Source: Planctomycetota bacterium
Lineage (GTDB): Bacteria; Planctomycetota; UBA1135; JACQFD01
DNA length: 64,000 nt
NCBI GenBank assembly: GCA_016200225.1
Contig: JACQFD010000006.1
Span: forward strand, 124,001 to 188,000
Direction of reading: 5' to 3'
In this document: positions 1 to 8,665 of the stretch, in pieces
Layout: the number at the start of each line of letters is the position of its first letter
Numbering within the stretch: position 1 is the stretch's first letter
The notes under the pieces: generated by a model
The model's input: the letters and a program-made list of their open reading frames with translations, nothing else
The model's database searches: none
Told to the model about the DNA's origin: nothing
Program-made: the position numbers and the translations under genes

Positions 1-687
1 ATTTAGATTCTTGTCGCCGATCATATCCAATAAAATCACGACCTTGAGGCGCTCGAAGTCCTTCGGATTCTTGCGGACGCGGTCGACTTCATGCCGGCTG
101 CCCCAGAGCGCGTCGTCGATGTTCCAATCGTGCTGCGCTTCGTTAATGTTTGCATTGTTCTGCGTCTCCTCGCCGTCTACAAATAAAATCCGCAGCGACA
201 TCGGCGGTTTTCGTTTAAATTCCGGAGAATAGTAGCGGGCGATTTCCAACAAAACACCGACGCCCGAGCCGCCGTCGTTCGCGCCGAGGAATTTTGCATT
301 AAAAACGCGTTTTGTATCGAAATGCGTCATCAGTAAACAAACATTCTTCGAGTCGCCTTCGATTTCGGCGCGCACGTTGATCATTTCGATCGGGCCGCGG
401 TGCGTTTTCGCGGAGAAGCGGTCCTCTTCGGGCGCGTGGCCGTATTCTTTCAATTTCGAAATGATATATTCGCGCGTTTTCTTTAGTTCGTTCGAACCGG
501 ACGGCCGCGGACCGAATTCGACGACCGTCTTGACGTGTTCGAAGCAGCGCATTCCGTCGAGAATCGGCGCGGAGCCCGTTTTTTGTTCGATGGCCTCGGG
601 GCTCGCCGCGGTTTTGTTACAAGACGCCTGAATCGATATCAGTCCGAGGATCGCGGCCGGGATCCACGACTTCCAGAATCGCCGCAT
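1..687 (-). CDS. M28-family zinc peptidase / glutaminyl-peptide cyclotransferase-like lipoprotein (3' end cut off by the window)
   Basis: The first 229 codons are present; the C-terminus lies left of the window. The ATG at 687 begins a hydrophobic signal with a plausible lipidation Cys at residue 23 (context QASC, not a perfect lipobox). The motif FGPRPSGS (residues 58-65) is typical of glutaminyl cyclases and M28 aminopeptidases. Zinc ligands expected in this fold are visible: THFD (121-124), GANDGGSG (135-142) and VDGEE (170-174). An M28 enzyme would act outside the cytoplasm, either trimming peptides or cyclising N-terminal Gln. The FGPRPSG motif favours the cyclase branch, but the two cannot be separated without the C-terminal half. 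It is transcribed divergently from the ZIP transporter gene across 95 nt. Confidence 0.82.
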   Translation of the reverse strand, partial: MRRFWKSWIPAAILGLISIQASCNKTAASPEAIEQKTGSAPILDGMRCFEHVKTVVEFGPRPSGSNELKKTREYIISKLKEYGHAPEEDRFSAKTHRGPIEMINVRAEIEGDSKNVCLLMTHFDTKRVFNAKFLGANDGGSGVGVLLEIARYYSPEFKRKPPMSLRILFVDGEETQNNANINEAQHDWNIDDALWGSRHEVDRVRKNPKDFERLKVVILLDMIGDKNLN

Positions 688-782
688 GGGTTGTGCATTC
701 ACGCGGGCATTCTCGCGGCCGGCGATGCCGTCGGCAACGGACGCTCGCACGGGCGCGGACGAAAAGTCATATTGTCGGAGCA

Positions 783-1526
783 ATGGCAACATTCGATTGG
801 CTCGTGTTTGTGAATGCGATTGGCTGCACGGTCGGAGGCGTTTTACCAACGGTCATGGCCAAGCGCGGAGAGCCGGGCGCCGCCGTGCACGGTTTCGCCG
901 CGGGAACTCTTCTTGGGACCGGTCTGATCGTCCTCATGCCCGAGGCTGCCACACAACTTGGAAATGGCGTCGGATATGCAGTTCTTGGCGGATTTCTGAT
1001 GCTCTACTTGTTCGACCGTGCGCTGCTTGCTGGAGAAGAGAGTCACGGTCATGAACACACGGAAGTTGGACACTCGCACCACATGGGCGCGCTCGCGTTG
1101 GCGGGTTTTGGCGTTCATAGCATTTCCGATGGTGCCGCGCTTGGACTGACAAGTACGCACCCCGAACTAGGATTCCCCGTCGTTGCGGGGATTCTCTTTC
1201 ACGAAGTGCCGGCGCGTTTCGTTCTTGCGCGATTGCTCGTGGCGTCCGGCGCGAATCGCTGGTTTATCGTGAGTGCGATCGTCGGACTCGCGCTCATCAT
1301 GGTCGCGGCGGCGTATGCCGTAAGCGCGATCACAAGCGGGGTGCTTTTCCGGGCCATTCCGTGGGGAATGGGTATTTCGGCGGGGATGTTTCTGTTTATT
1401 TCGACCTCCGAACTCCTTCCGCGTGTCCATCGCGCGGGCCCCGGCCGGAAGTCGGCCGTCGCGGCCTTTTTCTTTGGCATCTTGTGCGCCGTGATCGCGC
1501 GCGAAATCGGAAAAGAAACCGCATAA
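783..1526 (+). CDS. ZIP-family divalent metal transporter
   Basis: A 247-residue polytopic membrane protein. The ZIP signature helices are visible: HSISDG at 112-117 (helix IV, His/Asp metal ligands) and HEVPA at 140-144 (helix V, HExP motif). Between helices III and IV lies a His-rich cytoplasmic-type loop (residues 87-100, with seven His). Such proteins import Zn2+, Fe2+ or related metals; the exact metal cannot be read from sequence. The ATG at 783 was chosen because a GGAG sits 2-5 nt upstream and the N-terminal helix starts directly after it; a longer reading back to 693 would add an Arg-rich stretch unlike the family. It stands alone, not in an obvious operon. Confidence 0.85.
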   Translation: MATFDWLVFVNAIGCTVGGVLPTVMAKRGEPGAAVHGFAAGTLLGTGLIVLMPEAATQLGNGVGYAVLGGFLMLYLFDRALLAGEESHGHEHTEVGHSHHMGALALAGFGVHSISDGAALGLTSTHPELGFPVVAGILFHEVPARFVLARLLVASGANRWFIVSAIVGLALIMVAAAYAVSAITSGVLFRAIPWGMGISAGMFLFISTSELLPRVHRAGPGRKSAVAAFFFGILCAVIAREIGKETA

Positions 1527-1643
1527 AAATACTTTCGCCGACGTGCGGCACCGGACGATGGTGTGGTTTGCTTTTCGTCGCGGAGCAACGCCGCCGTTTT
1601 CGAGATAGTCGGTTGCAAATCGCTTCGCACAAATTATAACAAA

Positions 1644-1671
1644 TTGCGGATGGTCGGGTTTAAGTTATGAT
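1644..1671 (+). promoter_or_regulatory. candidate sigma70-type promoter for the prkA cluster
   Basis: TTGCGG (1644-1649) and TATGAT (1666-1671) are separated by 16 nt, about 48 nt before the prkA start. The -10 matches consensus at 5 of 6 positions, the -35 only weakly. The surrounding 1527-1719 gap is otherwise AT-richer noncoding sequence with no gene visible. Confidence 0.35.
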
Positions 1672-1719
1672 TCGGCCGTCCAAGCGCAAGTTACACAATC
1701 CCCATCCCGGAGTTTGATG

Positions 1720-3777
1720 ATGGACGCCTCCCTCAGTGGCCGTGATTTAAAAGATTGGGTGCGTTCCGCGATCGATCGCGATCGCTACCGCGAACTGCAC
1801 TGGGAAGGAACGTTTTGGGATTATCTTAAGATTGTGGAGCAGAATCCGCTCGTCGTGCGCAACGCCTTCCAGCGCATTTATGATATGATCCTCATGCACG
1901 GCGTCGACGAACGACAGGAAGGATCCGAGCGGATTGTTAAATATCGATTTTTCGAGGATCCGATCGGCGGCGGCGAAGACGCGCTCTACGGGCTCGACAA
2001 GCAACTCGGCCAACTTGTAAGCATTTTCAAGAGCGGCGCCTATGGATACGGCACGGAGCGCAGAATTTTGTTGCTGCACGGACCGGTGGGTTCGGCGAAA
2101 AGTACAATCGCCCGATTGTTAAAAAAGGGAATTGAAGAATACTCGCGGCGCCCCGAAGGCGCGCTTTATACATTTGGATGGCGTCTCGAGGATGAAAGTC
2201 GCGAACTCATTCCGTGCCCGATGCACGAGGAGCCGCTCCGGTTGCTGCCGCCCTCGGCGCGCGTGAAACTGTTAAAAGATCTTAATAAAAAGGTCAAGGC
2301 GGGCTATCGGCTCGAAGTCAATGGCGAGCTCGATCCCGCCTGCCGCTACCGTTGGAATCAATTGATGGATCGAACGGGCGGCGACATCGAAAAAGTGTTG
2401 GAACACGTCACCGTGCGTCGTTTGTTATTATCGGAAAAGGACCGCGTCGGCATCGGCACGTTTCAGCCGAAGGACGAAAAGAACCAGGATTCGACGGAAC
2501 TGACGGGCGACATTAATTATCGAAAAATCGCCGAATACGGCACCGACTCCGATCCGCGCGCATTCAATTTCGACGGCGAATTTAATATTGCAAACCGCGG
2601 CATCGTCGAATTTATCGAAGTTTTGAAACTCGACGTGGCGTTTTTGTATGAACTTCTCGGCGCGTCGCAGGAACACGTCGTCAAACCGAAGAAATTCGCG
2701 CAGACCGACATCGACGAAGTCATCATCGGCCACACGAACGAGCCTGAATATAAAAAACTCCTGAATAACGAACTGATGGAAGCGTTCCGCGACCGCACGG
2801 TCAAGATCGATATTCCTTATAATACAGTTCTTTCGGCCGAGACGCGGATTTATGAAAAGGAATTCAACGCGAAGCGGCTCGCGGGCCGGCATCTCGCGCC
2901 GCACACCGTCGAAGTGGCGTCGATCTGGGCGATTCTCTCGCGCGTCGAGGAGCCGAAGAAAGCCAATCTGACATTGTTACAGAAAATGAAATTGTACAAT
3001 GGCAAAAATCTGGCGGGTTTCACGAAAGATAATATTCGCGAACTCCGCGAGGAGGCGCCTCGCGAGGGCATGGAGGGAATCTCGCCGCGCTATATACAAG
3101 ACAAGATTTCGAACGCGCTCGTCGCCGACAGCGACAACCCGTGCGTGAATCCCTTCATGGTCATGAACGAACTCGAAACGGGCCTTTCGAGCCATTCGCT
3201 CATTTCCTCCGAGGACGTCCGCAAACGCTACCGCGATTTACTAACGATCGTCCGCCAGGAATATGAAGATCTAATAAAAAACGAAGTCCAGAGAGCGATC
3301 GCGGCCGACGAGGAGGCGATTGCAAGACTGTGCGGCAATTATATCGATAACGTCAAGGCCTACACGCAGCGCGAACGCGTGCGCAACCGAATCACGGCGC
3401 GCGACGAGGAGCCCGACGAGCGTCTCATGCGCTCCATCGAGGAGAAAATTAATATTCCCGAAGCGCGCAAGGACGATTTCCGCCGCGAAATCATGAATTA
3501 TATCGGCGCGCTCGCGATCGAGGGGCGCACGTTCGATTATCGGACGAACGAACGCCTGCACCGCGCGCTCGAATTGAAGCTATTCGAGGATCAGAAGGAT
3601 TCCATCAAATTGACGAGCCTTGTCTCCTCGGTGGTCGACCGCGATCAACAGGAAAAAATCGAGGTCGTGAAAAGCCGCCTCATAAAGAATTACGGTTATT
3701 GCGAAGTTTGCGCGAGCGACGTTTTGCAATATGTAGCTTCCATATTCGCGCGCGGCGACGCGAAGGAAGATTCTTAG
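1720..3777 (+). CDS. prkA: PrkA-family serine protein kinase (AAA-type)
   Basis: About 685 residues, the usual PrkA/YeaG length. The N-terminal PrkA AAA domain has a Walker A GPVGSAKS at residues 121-128, following the typical LLLHGP lead-in. The C-terminal half carries the conserved PrkA kinase region with INYRK- and FNIANRG-like blocks. The family phosphorylates Ser/Thr on partner proteins and in enterobacteria is part of the RpoS-controlled starvation response; in Bacillus it affects sporulation. The gene is followed by DUF444 and SpoVR genes, the classic partner set. Start: TTG ATG ATG run at 1714-1722; the ATG at 1720 has the best spacing (7 nt) from GGAG at 1709-1712, the ATG at 1717 is equally possible. 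Confidence 0.95.
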   Translation: MDASLSGRDLKDWVRSAIDRDRYRELHWEGTFWDYLKIVEQNPLVVRNAFQRIYDMILMHGVDERQEGSERIVKYRFFEDPIGGGEDALYGLDKQLGQLVSIFKSGAYGYGTERRILLLHGPVGSAKSTIARLLKKGIEEYSRRPEGALYTFGWRLEDESRELIPCPMHEEPLRLLPPSARVKLLKDLNKKVKAGYRLEVNGELDPACRYRWNQLMDRTGGDIEKVLEHVTVRRLLLSEKDRVGIGTFQPKDEKNQDSTELTGDINYRKIAEYGTDSDPRAFNFDGEFNIANRGIVEFIEVLKLDVAFLYELLGASQEHVVKPKKFAQTDIDEVIIGHTNEPEYKKLLNNELMEAFRDRTVKIDIPYNTVLSAETRIYEKEFNAKRLAGRHLAPHTVEVASIWAILSRVEEPKKANLTLLQKMKLYNGKNLAGFTKDNIRELREEAPREGMEGISPRYIQDKISNALVADSDNPCVNPFMVMNELETGLSSHSLISSEDVRKRYRDLLTIVRQEYEDLIKNEVQRAIAADEEAIARLCGNYIDNVKAYTQRERVRNRITARDEEPDERLMRSIEEKINIPEARKDDFRREIMNYIGALAIEGRTFDYRTNERLHRALELKLFEDQKDSIKLTSLVSSVVDRDQQEKIEVVKSRLIKNYGYCEVCASDVLQYVASIFARGDAKEDS

Positions 3778-3815
3778 TTTAACATTCAGCCTCCCATCGG
3801 GCGCCGAATCCAGCC

Positions 3816-4898
3816 ATGCAACGCATCGAACACGATCACACGCGGTTCCGCGACATCGTGCGCGGGCGGCTGCGCAAAGATCTGTCAAAATATATTTCCA
3901 ATGGCGAATTGTTAGGACGCGTCGGGCGCCACTCGGTTTCCATTCCGCTGCCGCAACTCGATCTTCCGCACTTTCATTATGGCGAAAACCAGAAGGAGGG
4001 CGTGGGACAGGGCGAAGGCGGCGAAGGCGATGAAATGGGGGGCGGCAACGCGGGCGAGGAGGAAGGGCGGCACGTCCTCGAAGTGGAGGTTTCCCTCGAG
4101 GAACTCGCTAAGATTCTCGGCGAAGAATTAGGATTGCCGCGGATCGAACCGCGCGGCCGGCGCGAAGTCCGCGCGGCGGGCGGAACGTACACCGGTATCA
4201 GTAAACTTGGCCCGGAGTCGCTTCGCCATGCGCGGCGGACGTACAAAGAAGCGCTGAAGCGCGCCATCCTCACCGGTACGTACGATCCGAAACATCCCGT
4301 AATCGTTCCCGCGCCCGAAGACCGGCGTTATCGCTCGTGGAAAGTAAAGGATCTATCCGTAACATCCGCCGTCGTCATTTATATGATGGACGTGTCGGGC
4401 TCGATGGGAAAGGAACAAAAAGAAATTGTTAGAAACCAGGCCTTTTGGATGGATGCGTGGCTGCGATCGCAGTACCGCAGTCTCGAAGTTCGTTATATTG
4501 TCCACGACGCCGTCGCGCACGCCGTCGATCGTGAAACCTTCTTTCATTTGAGAGAATCCGGCGGCACGAAAATCAGTTCCGCATACGAACTCGGGATGCA
4601 AATGATCTCGCAAGAGTTTCCTCCGGAGGAATGGAATATTTATGTATTTCATTTCAGCGACGGCGACAACTGGAGCGCGCGCGACACCGAACGTTGCATT
4701 TCGCTGTTGAAAGACGATTACGGCGTCCGCGTGAATCTTTTCGGTTATGGACAGGTCAAGAGCGCTTACGGTTCCGGACAATTTAAGAAAGATCTCGACG
4801 CGGCGATTCCCGGCGAAGACTGGCTCGTGACTTCCGAGATTCAGGATCGCGAGGGAATTGTAACTTCAATCAAGGATTTTCTCGGGCGCGGACGATAG
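3816..4898 (+). CDS. DUF444 / YeaH-YhbH family protein with von Willebrand A-like domain
   Basis: A 360-residue protein. Residues about 45-75 are a Gly/Glu-rich low-complexity stretch typical of this family, followed by a C-terminal VWA-like domain whose MIDAS-type motif DVSGSMG begins at residue 192. The family (UPF0229; YeaH in E. coli, YhbH in Bacillus) is almost always encoded with prkA and spoVR, as here: 38 nt after prkA and 18 nt before spoVR. It is thought to work with the PrkA kinase in stationary-phase or stress response, but its biochemical role is unknown. The cytoplasmic location follows from the lack of a signal peptide. The ATG at 3816 is the first in frame and gives the usual N-terminus, which begins with a conserved basic DHxRFRDIVRGR-like block. 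Confidence 0.93.
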   Translation: MQRIEHDHTRFRDIVRGRLRKDLSKYISNGELLGRVGRHSVSIPLPQLDLPHFHYGENQKEGVGQGEGGEGDEMGGGNAGEEEGRHVLEVEVSLEELAKILGEELGLPRIEPRGRREVRAAGGTYTGISKLGPESLRHARRTYKEALKRAILTGTYDPKHPVIVPAPEDRRYRSWKVKDLSVTSAVVIYMMDVSGSMGKEQKEIVRNQAFWMDAWLRSQYRSLEVRYIVHDAVAHAVDRETFFHLRESGGTKISSAYELGMQMISQEFPPEEWNIYVFHFSDGDNWSARDTERCISLLKDDYGVRVNLFGYGQVKSAYGSGQFKKDLDAAIPGEDWLVTSEIQDREGIVTSIKDFLGRGR

Positions 4899-4916
4899 TT
4901 TATATCAAATATTATC

Positions 4917-6440
4917 ATGAGTAATCGCCGCCTGCCGCCCGAACTCGAACAAGCGCGCCGCGACATTGAGAAAATCGCGCGGAGTTACGGCCTCGATTTT
5001 TACGAAACGATTTTCGAGATACTCGAAGACCGCGAAATCAACGAAGTCGCGTCCTACGGCGGTTTTCCCGTGCGCTATCCGTCTTGGCGCTTCGGAATGG
5101 CTTACGATCGAATGTCGAAGGAGTATCGATACGGCCTTTCGAAAATCTACGAAATGGTTATTAATAACGATCCGGCATACGCCTATTTGATGCGTTCGAA
5201 CGGACCGGTCGATCAGAAAATGGTAATGGCGCACGTCTTCGGCCACGTCGATTTTTTTAAACATAACATGTGGTTCGCGCCGACCGACCGCCGCATGGTC
5301 GACACGATGGCGAATCACGGGACGCGCGTCCGCCGCGCGGTCGACGAGCAGGGACTCGCGGCCGTCGAGGAATTCATGGATCTCGCGCTCGCAATTGATA
5401 ATTTAATCGATCCGTTTTCGCCCTATTCGCCGCACGCGCCGCAGCGCGCCGACGCGCGGCCGCCGTTCGGACAAATGCTCGAAACGCGGCGCGAGGCCCC
5501 GAAAAACGACGCCGGCCGCATCCGTTCCACGCTCGGACATGGATACATGGACCGGTACTTGAATCCCAAGGACGTGCTCGAACGCGAATCGTTAAAATTA
5601 CAAAAAGAATCGCTCGCCGCGCAAAACGATCCGCCGAAACCCGAACGCGACGTTCTCGCGTTTCTGATCGCGCGCGCGCCGCTCGAACGCTGGGAGCGGG
5701 ATATTCTTCAGATCGTGCGCGAAGAGGCCTATTATTATGTTCCGCAGGGAATGACGAAAATTATGAACGAGGGTTGGGCCACTTTCTGGCACTCGCGCAT
5801 CATGACGCGCCACGTTCTGCGCGATAGCGATATTATCGATTTCGCGGATCATCATTCGGGAACGGTCGGCTCCGCGCCAGGCCAGGTGAATCCTTACAAA
5901 TTGGGCGTCGAATTGTGGCGAGACATCGAAGATCGCTGGAATCGCGGCGCATTCGGCACGGATTATGAACAATGCGACGACGAGGAGCGCCGCCGGAACT
6001 GGGACACCGGCGCGATGCTCGGCTCGAAGCGAATGTTCGAAATCCGTAAAATTTATAATGACGTGACGTTCATCGAGGAGTTCTTTACCGATGAATTCGC
6101 GCGCGAACACGGATATTTTGTTTATAAACGAAACGCGCGCACCGGAAAACTCGAAATCGCCGATCGCAATCCGCGGCTCGTGAAAGACGCCCTGTTGCGC
6201 CGCATCACGAACGCGGGTTCCCCGCTGGTCCGCGTCGAAAATGCTAATTATAAGAATCGCGGCGAACTTTTCCTCGCGCACGAACACGAGGGCGCGGATC
6301 TACAATTGGATCACGCGGCTGAAACGCTAAAGATGTTGGGCCGCATCTGGAAGCGTCCTGTTCACATCCGCACGCTCGAGGAAGGCAAGGAAAAAATCTT
6401 ATCATACGATCCGGCGGACGAGGAAAACGTGGATACGTGA
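4917..6440 (+). CDS. spoVR: SpoVR family protein (YcgB-like)
   Basis: A 507-residue cytoplasmic protein with the family's hallmarks: the N-terminal DFYETIFEIL block, FGHVDFFKHN around residue 105-115, and a conserved C-terminal YNDVTFIEEFFT-like stretch. It is the third gene of the prkA-DUF444-spoVR trio, which is conserved across many non-sporulating bacteria. The founder is involved in spore cortex formation in Bacillus; in other bacteria (YcgB) it belongs to the stress or starvation response, with unknown mechanism. Nothing in the sequence suggests that this organism sporulates. The start at 4917 follows an AT-rich 18-nt gap. Confidence 0.94.
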   Translation: MSNRRLPPELEQARRDIEKIARSYGLDFYETIFEILEDREINEVASYGGFPVRYPSWRFGMAYDRMSKEYRYGLSKIYEMVINNDPAYAYLMRSNGPVDQKMVMAHVFGHVDFFKHNMWFAPTDRRMVDTMANHGTRVRRAVDEQGLAAVEEFMDLALAIDNLIDPFSPYSPHAPQRADARPPFGQMLETRREAPKNDAGRIRSTLGHGYMDRYLNPKDVLERESLKLQKESLAAQNDPPKPERDVLAFLIARAPLERWERDILQIVREEAYYYVPQGMTKIMNEGWATFWHSRIMTRHVLRDSDIIDFADHHSGTVGSAPGQVNPYKLGVELWRDIEDRWNRGAFGTDYEQCDDEERRRNWDTGAMLGSKRMFEIRKIYNDVTFIEEFFTDEFAREHGYFVYKRNARTGKLEIADRNPRLVKDALLRRITNAGSPLVRVENANYKNRGELFLAHEHEGADLQLDHAAETLKMLGRIWKRPVHIRTLEEGKEKILSYDPADEENVDT

Positions 6441-6511
6441 TCGCGTCGGAGCGGCGCCGTTTGCCTCCCGTCACGTTCGTTGGATGCCCTTGGTTTTTCC
6501 ATTGAAACGAG

Positions 6512-7405
6512 ATGGCGCGGACATATCGTTGCCCGGCCTTGCCGACCGCCCCCCAACCGATCGATCGATTGTGCGTATTTTGGTATTCGTTGATCGCGAT
6601 CGTTTGCATCGTCGACGCGCGCGTGTTGCCGGAACCGATGTTACAAATCTGTTTTTTCGCCGGATCGGCCGTTTTTTTTCTCGTATTGCCGAAATTATTA
6701 AATTCGCGGGGCCGTCGAACGCAAATATTCGCGCGGGCGGCGATTTTTTGTTTATTAATACCGATTACGTTCGAAATGGTCGGCCGCGCGGTTCCCCACG
6801 TTTCGCCCGACGCGCGCGATTCGTGGTTGAAGCGCGCCGACGTCGCCGTTTTCGGCGGCGACCCGACGCGATGGACCGGCGAACGCGAGGCGTTTCCGTG
6901 GGCGACGGAATTATTACAATTGGTTTACGCGAGTTTTTACTTCTTATCGCCGGTACTCGCGATCCGTTTGTTCTATTTAAAGAAAATCGAAGCCATCGCG
7001 AACACGATGCTCGTCGTCGTCGCGGGATTCTTAATATCCTATCTCGGGTACTTCCTCGTCCCCGGACGCTCGCCGTATCATTTATATAATTATCCGTTCG
7101 AATTCCGGGGTCTGTTCGCGACGCCATTGCTGCGCGACGCGATTCAGAAAGCCGAGAGCACGCGCTTCGACGCCTTTCCGTCGGGACACTGCGAGGTCAC
7201 GTGGCTCGTCGCGGCCTGCGCGTGGCGTCACGACCGGAGGATTTTTTATATATTTTTTCTTCCCGTGGCGGTGCTTCTTCCAATTTCAACGATATATCTT
7301 CGTTATCATTTCGGCGTCGATCTTCTCGCGGCGGTCCCATTCGCGTTGACCGTCTGGTTTTTGTGTAATCGACTCGATCCGTCGCGGGGCGCATCGCCGC
7401 CATAG
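6512..7405 (+). CDS. PAP2-superfamily membrane phosphatase / phosphotransferase (Aur1/inositolphosphotransferase-like)
   Basis: A 297-residue polytopic membrane protein. The three acid-phosphatase motif regions of PAP2 proteins are visible: VPGRSPYH before residue 200, PSGH at 223-226, and R264-x-H266-x3-D270. The spacing and the FFLPVAVLLP helix resemble the PAP2_3 subgroup, which includes inositol-phosphoceramide synthases and lipid headgroup transferases. Likely substrates are lipid phosphates such as phosphatidate, lipid A or undecaprenyl diphosphate; no more precise claim is possible. The ATG at 6512 leaves a short Arg-containing N-terminus before the first transmembrane helix. It lies 71 nt after spoVR and may be separately transcribed. 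Confidence 0.75.
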   Translation: MARTYRCPALPTAPQPIDRLCVFWYSLIAIVCIVDARVLPEPMLQICFFAGSAVFFLVLPKLLNSRGRRTQIFARAAIFCLLIPITFEMVGRAVPHVSPDARDSWLKRADVAVFGGDPTRWTGEREAFPWATELLQLVYASFYFLSPVLAIRLFYLKKIEAIANTMLVVVAGFLISYLGYFLVPGRSPYHLYNYPFEFRGLFATPLLRDAIQKAESTRFDAFPSGHCEVTWLVAACAWRHDRRIFYIFFLPVAVLLPISTIYLRYHFGVDLLAAVPFALTVWFLCNRLDPSRGASPP

Positions 7406-7505
7406 CCGATTCCGACGGCGTCGGCCGGGCTCCGTTTTCACAAGACGCGCGGTCGGAATGGCCGAAAAGCGAGTAGATTTTGGAGCCTACTCTCAACGCC
7501 ACTCC

Positions 7506-8639
7506 ATGCTCCGAACCTCGAATCGTTTAGCCATTTCTGGCGTTCTGTTTTTCGCCGCCTTCGGCGCCTGTCGCGGTCACCAGTCCGGAAACTCGTCGGG
7601 CGGCGCCGCCGCGACCGCCAAAGTGAATCTCCTCGGCTCCTCCGGCTGCAGCGCACTCACGCCGGGATTCGGCAATATAACAATTGCACTCGACGCCGCC
7701 GATCTTGCGCCCTTCGTCGCGCCCGCGAGCGGCGCACTCGCGATGAGCTCGACCGAAAATGTCGCGTATCTCGCCGTCCCCGGACCCGCGCCCGGACCGG
7801 CGATACTAAAATTAGATCTCGACGCCGGAACGATGACGACGTTTGCCGACGCGGCGCGATTCGCGGCATTCGACGCCGGCGTTTCGACGTTGACGGGCAT
7901 CGCGATCTTGGATCAACACACGCTGGTCGTCGCCGATTCCTCGACGAACCGCCTGCTCGCTGTGACGGACACGGCGATTTCGTCGATCGCCGGAATCACG
8001 TCGCTCGCGGGCGGATTCGCCGACGGCTCGACAGGCAGCGCGCTTTTCCGCTTCAGCGCGCCGCTACAAATAGCCATCGGCGGCGACGGAACCATTTATG
8101 TTCCCGATCCGGGCAACCACCGGATTCGTAAAGTCGCGGACGGATTTGTATCCACGATGGCGGGCTCCGGAGTTCCCGGCTATCTCGACGGTTCGGGAAG
8201 CGGCGCCCGTTTCGATACGCCGGACGGCGCCGCGATCGAGTGCGGCGGATCGCTACTGATCGGCGAAGCTTCGCATCATATTCGTAGAATTAGTTTTAAA
8301 CTTATCAAAAGCGCGTTCGGCAGCCAGACGCTCGCCACGGTGACGACCGTCGCGGGAAACGGCGTCGGCGCAAGCGTCGACGGCACCGGCGGCGCGGGCG
8401 GCACCTCCGGCGTGTTCGCCCCCGCGGCAATCAATGTCGGCAAAGATAAAACAATTTTCTGGCTCGACCGCGGCACCGGATTGATAAGAAAAATCGCCCC
8501 CGATTCGTCGCCGCCGGCGGTGTTGACGGCCTATCCGGGAGCGTCCGTGGCGCCCGGCGCGTCGTTCGGTTTCGCGGGCGGATTTACACAAACCGTTCTG
8601 GTCGATTCGGCAAATAATCAAATTCTCGTTTTTCAGTAA
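7506..8639 (+). CDS. NHL-repeat beta-propeller lipoprotein
   Basis: A 377-residue exported protein. The N-terminus (residues 1-22) is a signal ending in FGAC, an approximate lipobox with the modified Cys at 22. The body has NHL-type blades, best seen in the repeated pattern PDPGNHRIRKV followed by TMAGSG and later EASHHIRRI with VAGNG: one Asn/His-x-Ile-Arg-Lys element per blade. NHL propellers bind proteins or other ligands; many bacterial examples have unknown partners. A longer reading to 7458 exists but would put 16 residues before the signal peptide, so the ATG at 7506 was chosen. It lies 26 nt before the glycosyltransferase gene and may be cotranscribed with it. Confidence 0.75.
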   Translation: MLRTSNRLAISGVLFFAAFGACRGHQSGNSSGGAAATAKVNLLGSSGCSALTPGFGNITIALDAADLAPFVAPASGALAMSSTENVAYLAVPGPAPGPAILKLDLDAGTMTTFADAARFAAFDAGVSTLTGIAILDQHTLVVADSSTNRLLAVTDTAISSIAGITSLAGGFADGSTGSALFRFSAPLQIAIGGDGTIYVPDPGNHRIRKVADGFVSTMAGSGVPGYLDGSGSGARFDTPDGAAIECGGSLLIGEASHHIRRISFKLIKSAFGSQTLATVTTVAGNGVGASVDGTGGAGGTSGVFAPAAINVGKDKTIFWLDRGTGLIRKIAPDSSPPAVLTAYPGASVAPGASFGFAGGFTQTVLVDSANNQILVFQ

Positions 8640-8665
8640 AAATTAATATTCACTCCGCGCCCGGC

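Noticed and set aside
7476-7497. GAGTAG...CTACTC inverted repeat upstream of the NHL lipoprotein
   Set aside because: Six-base arms with a ten-base loop and no U-tract; too weak to call a terminator or an operator.
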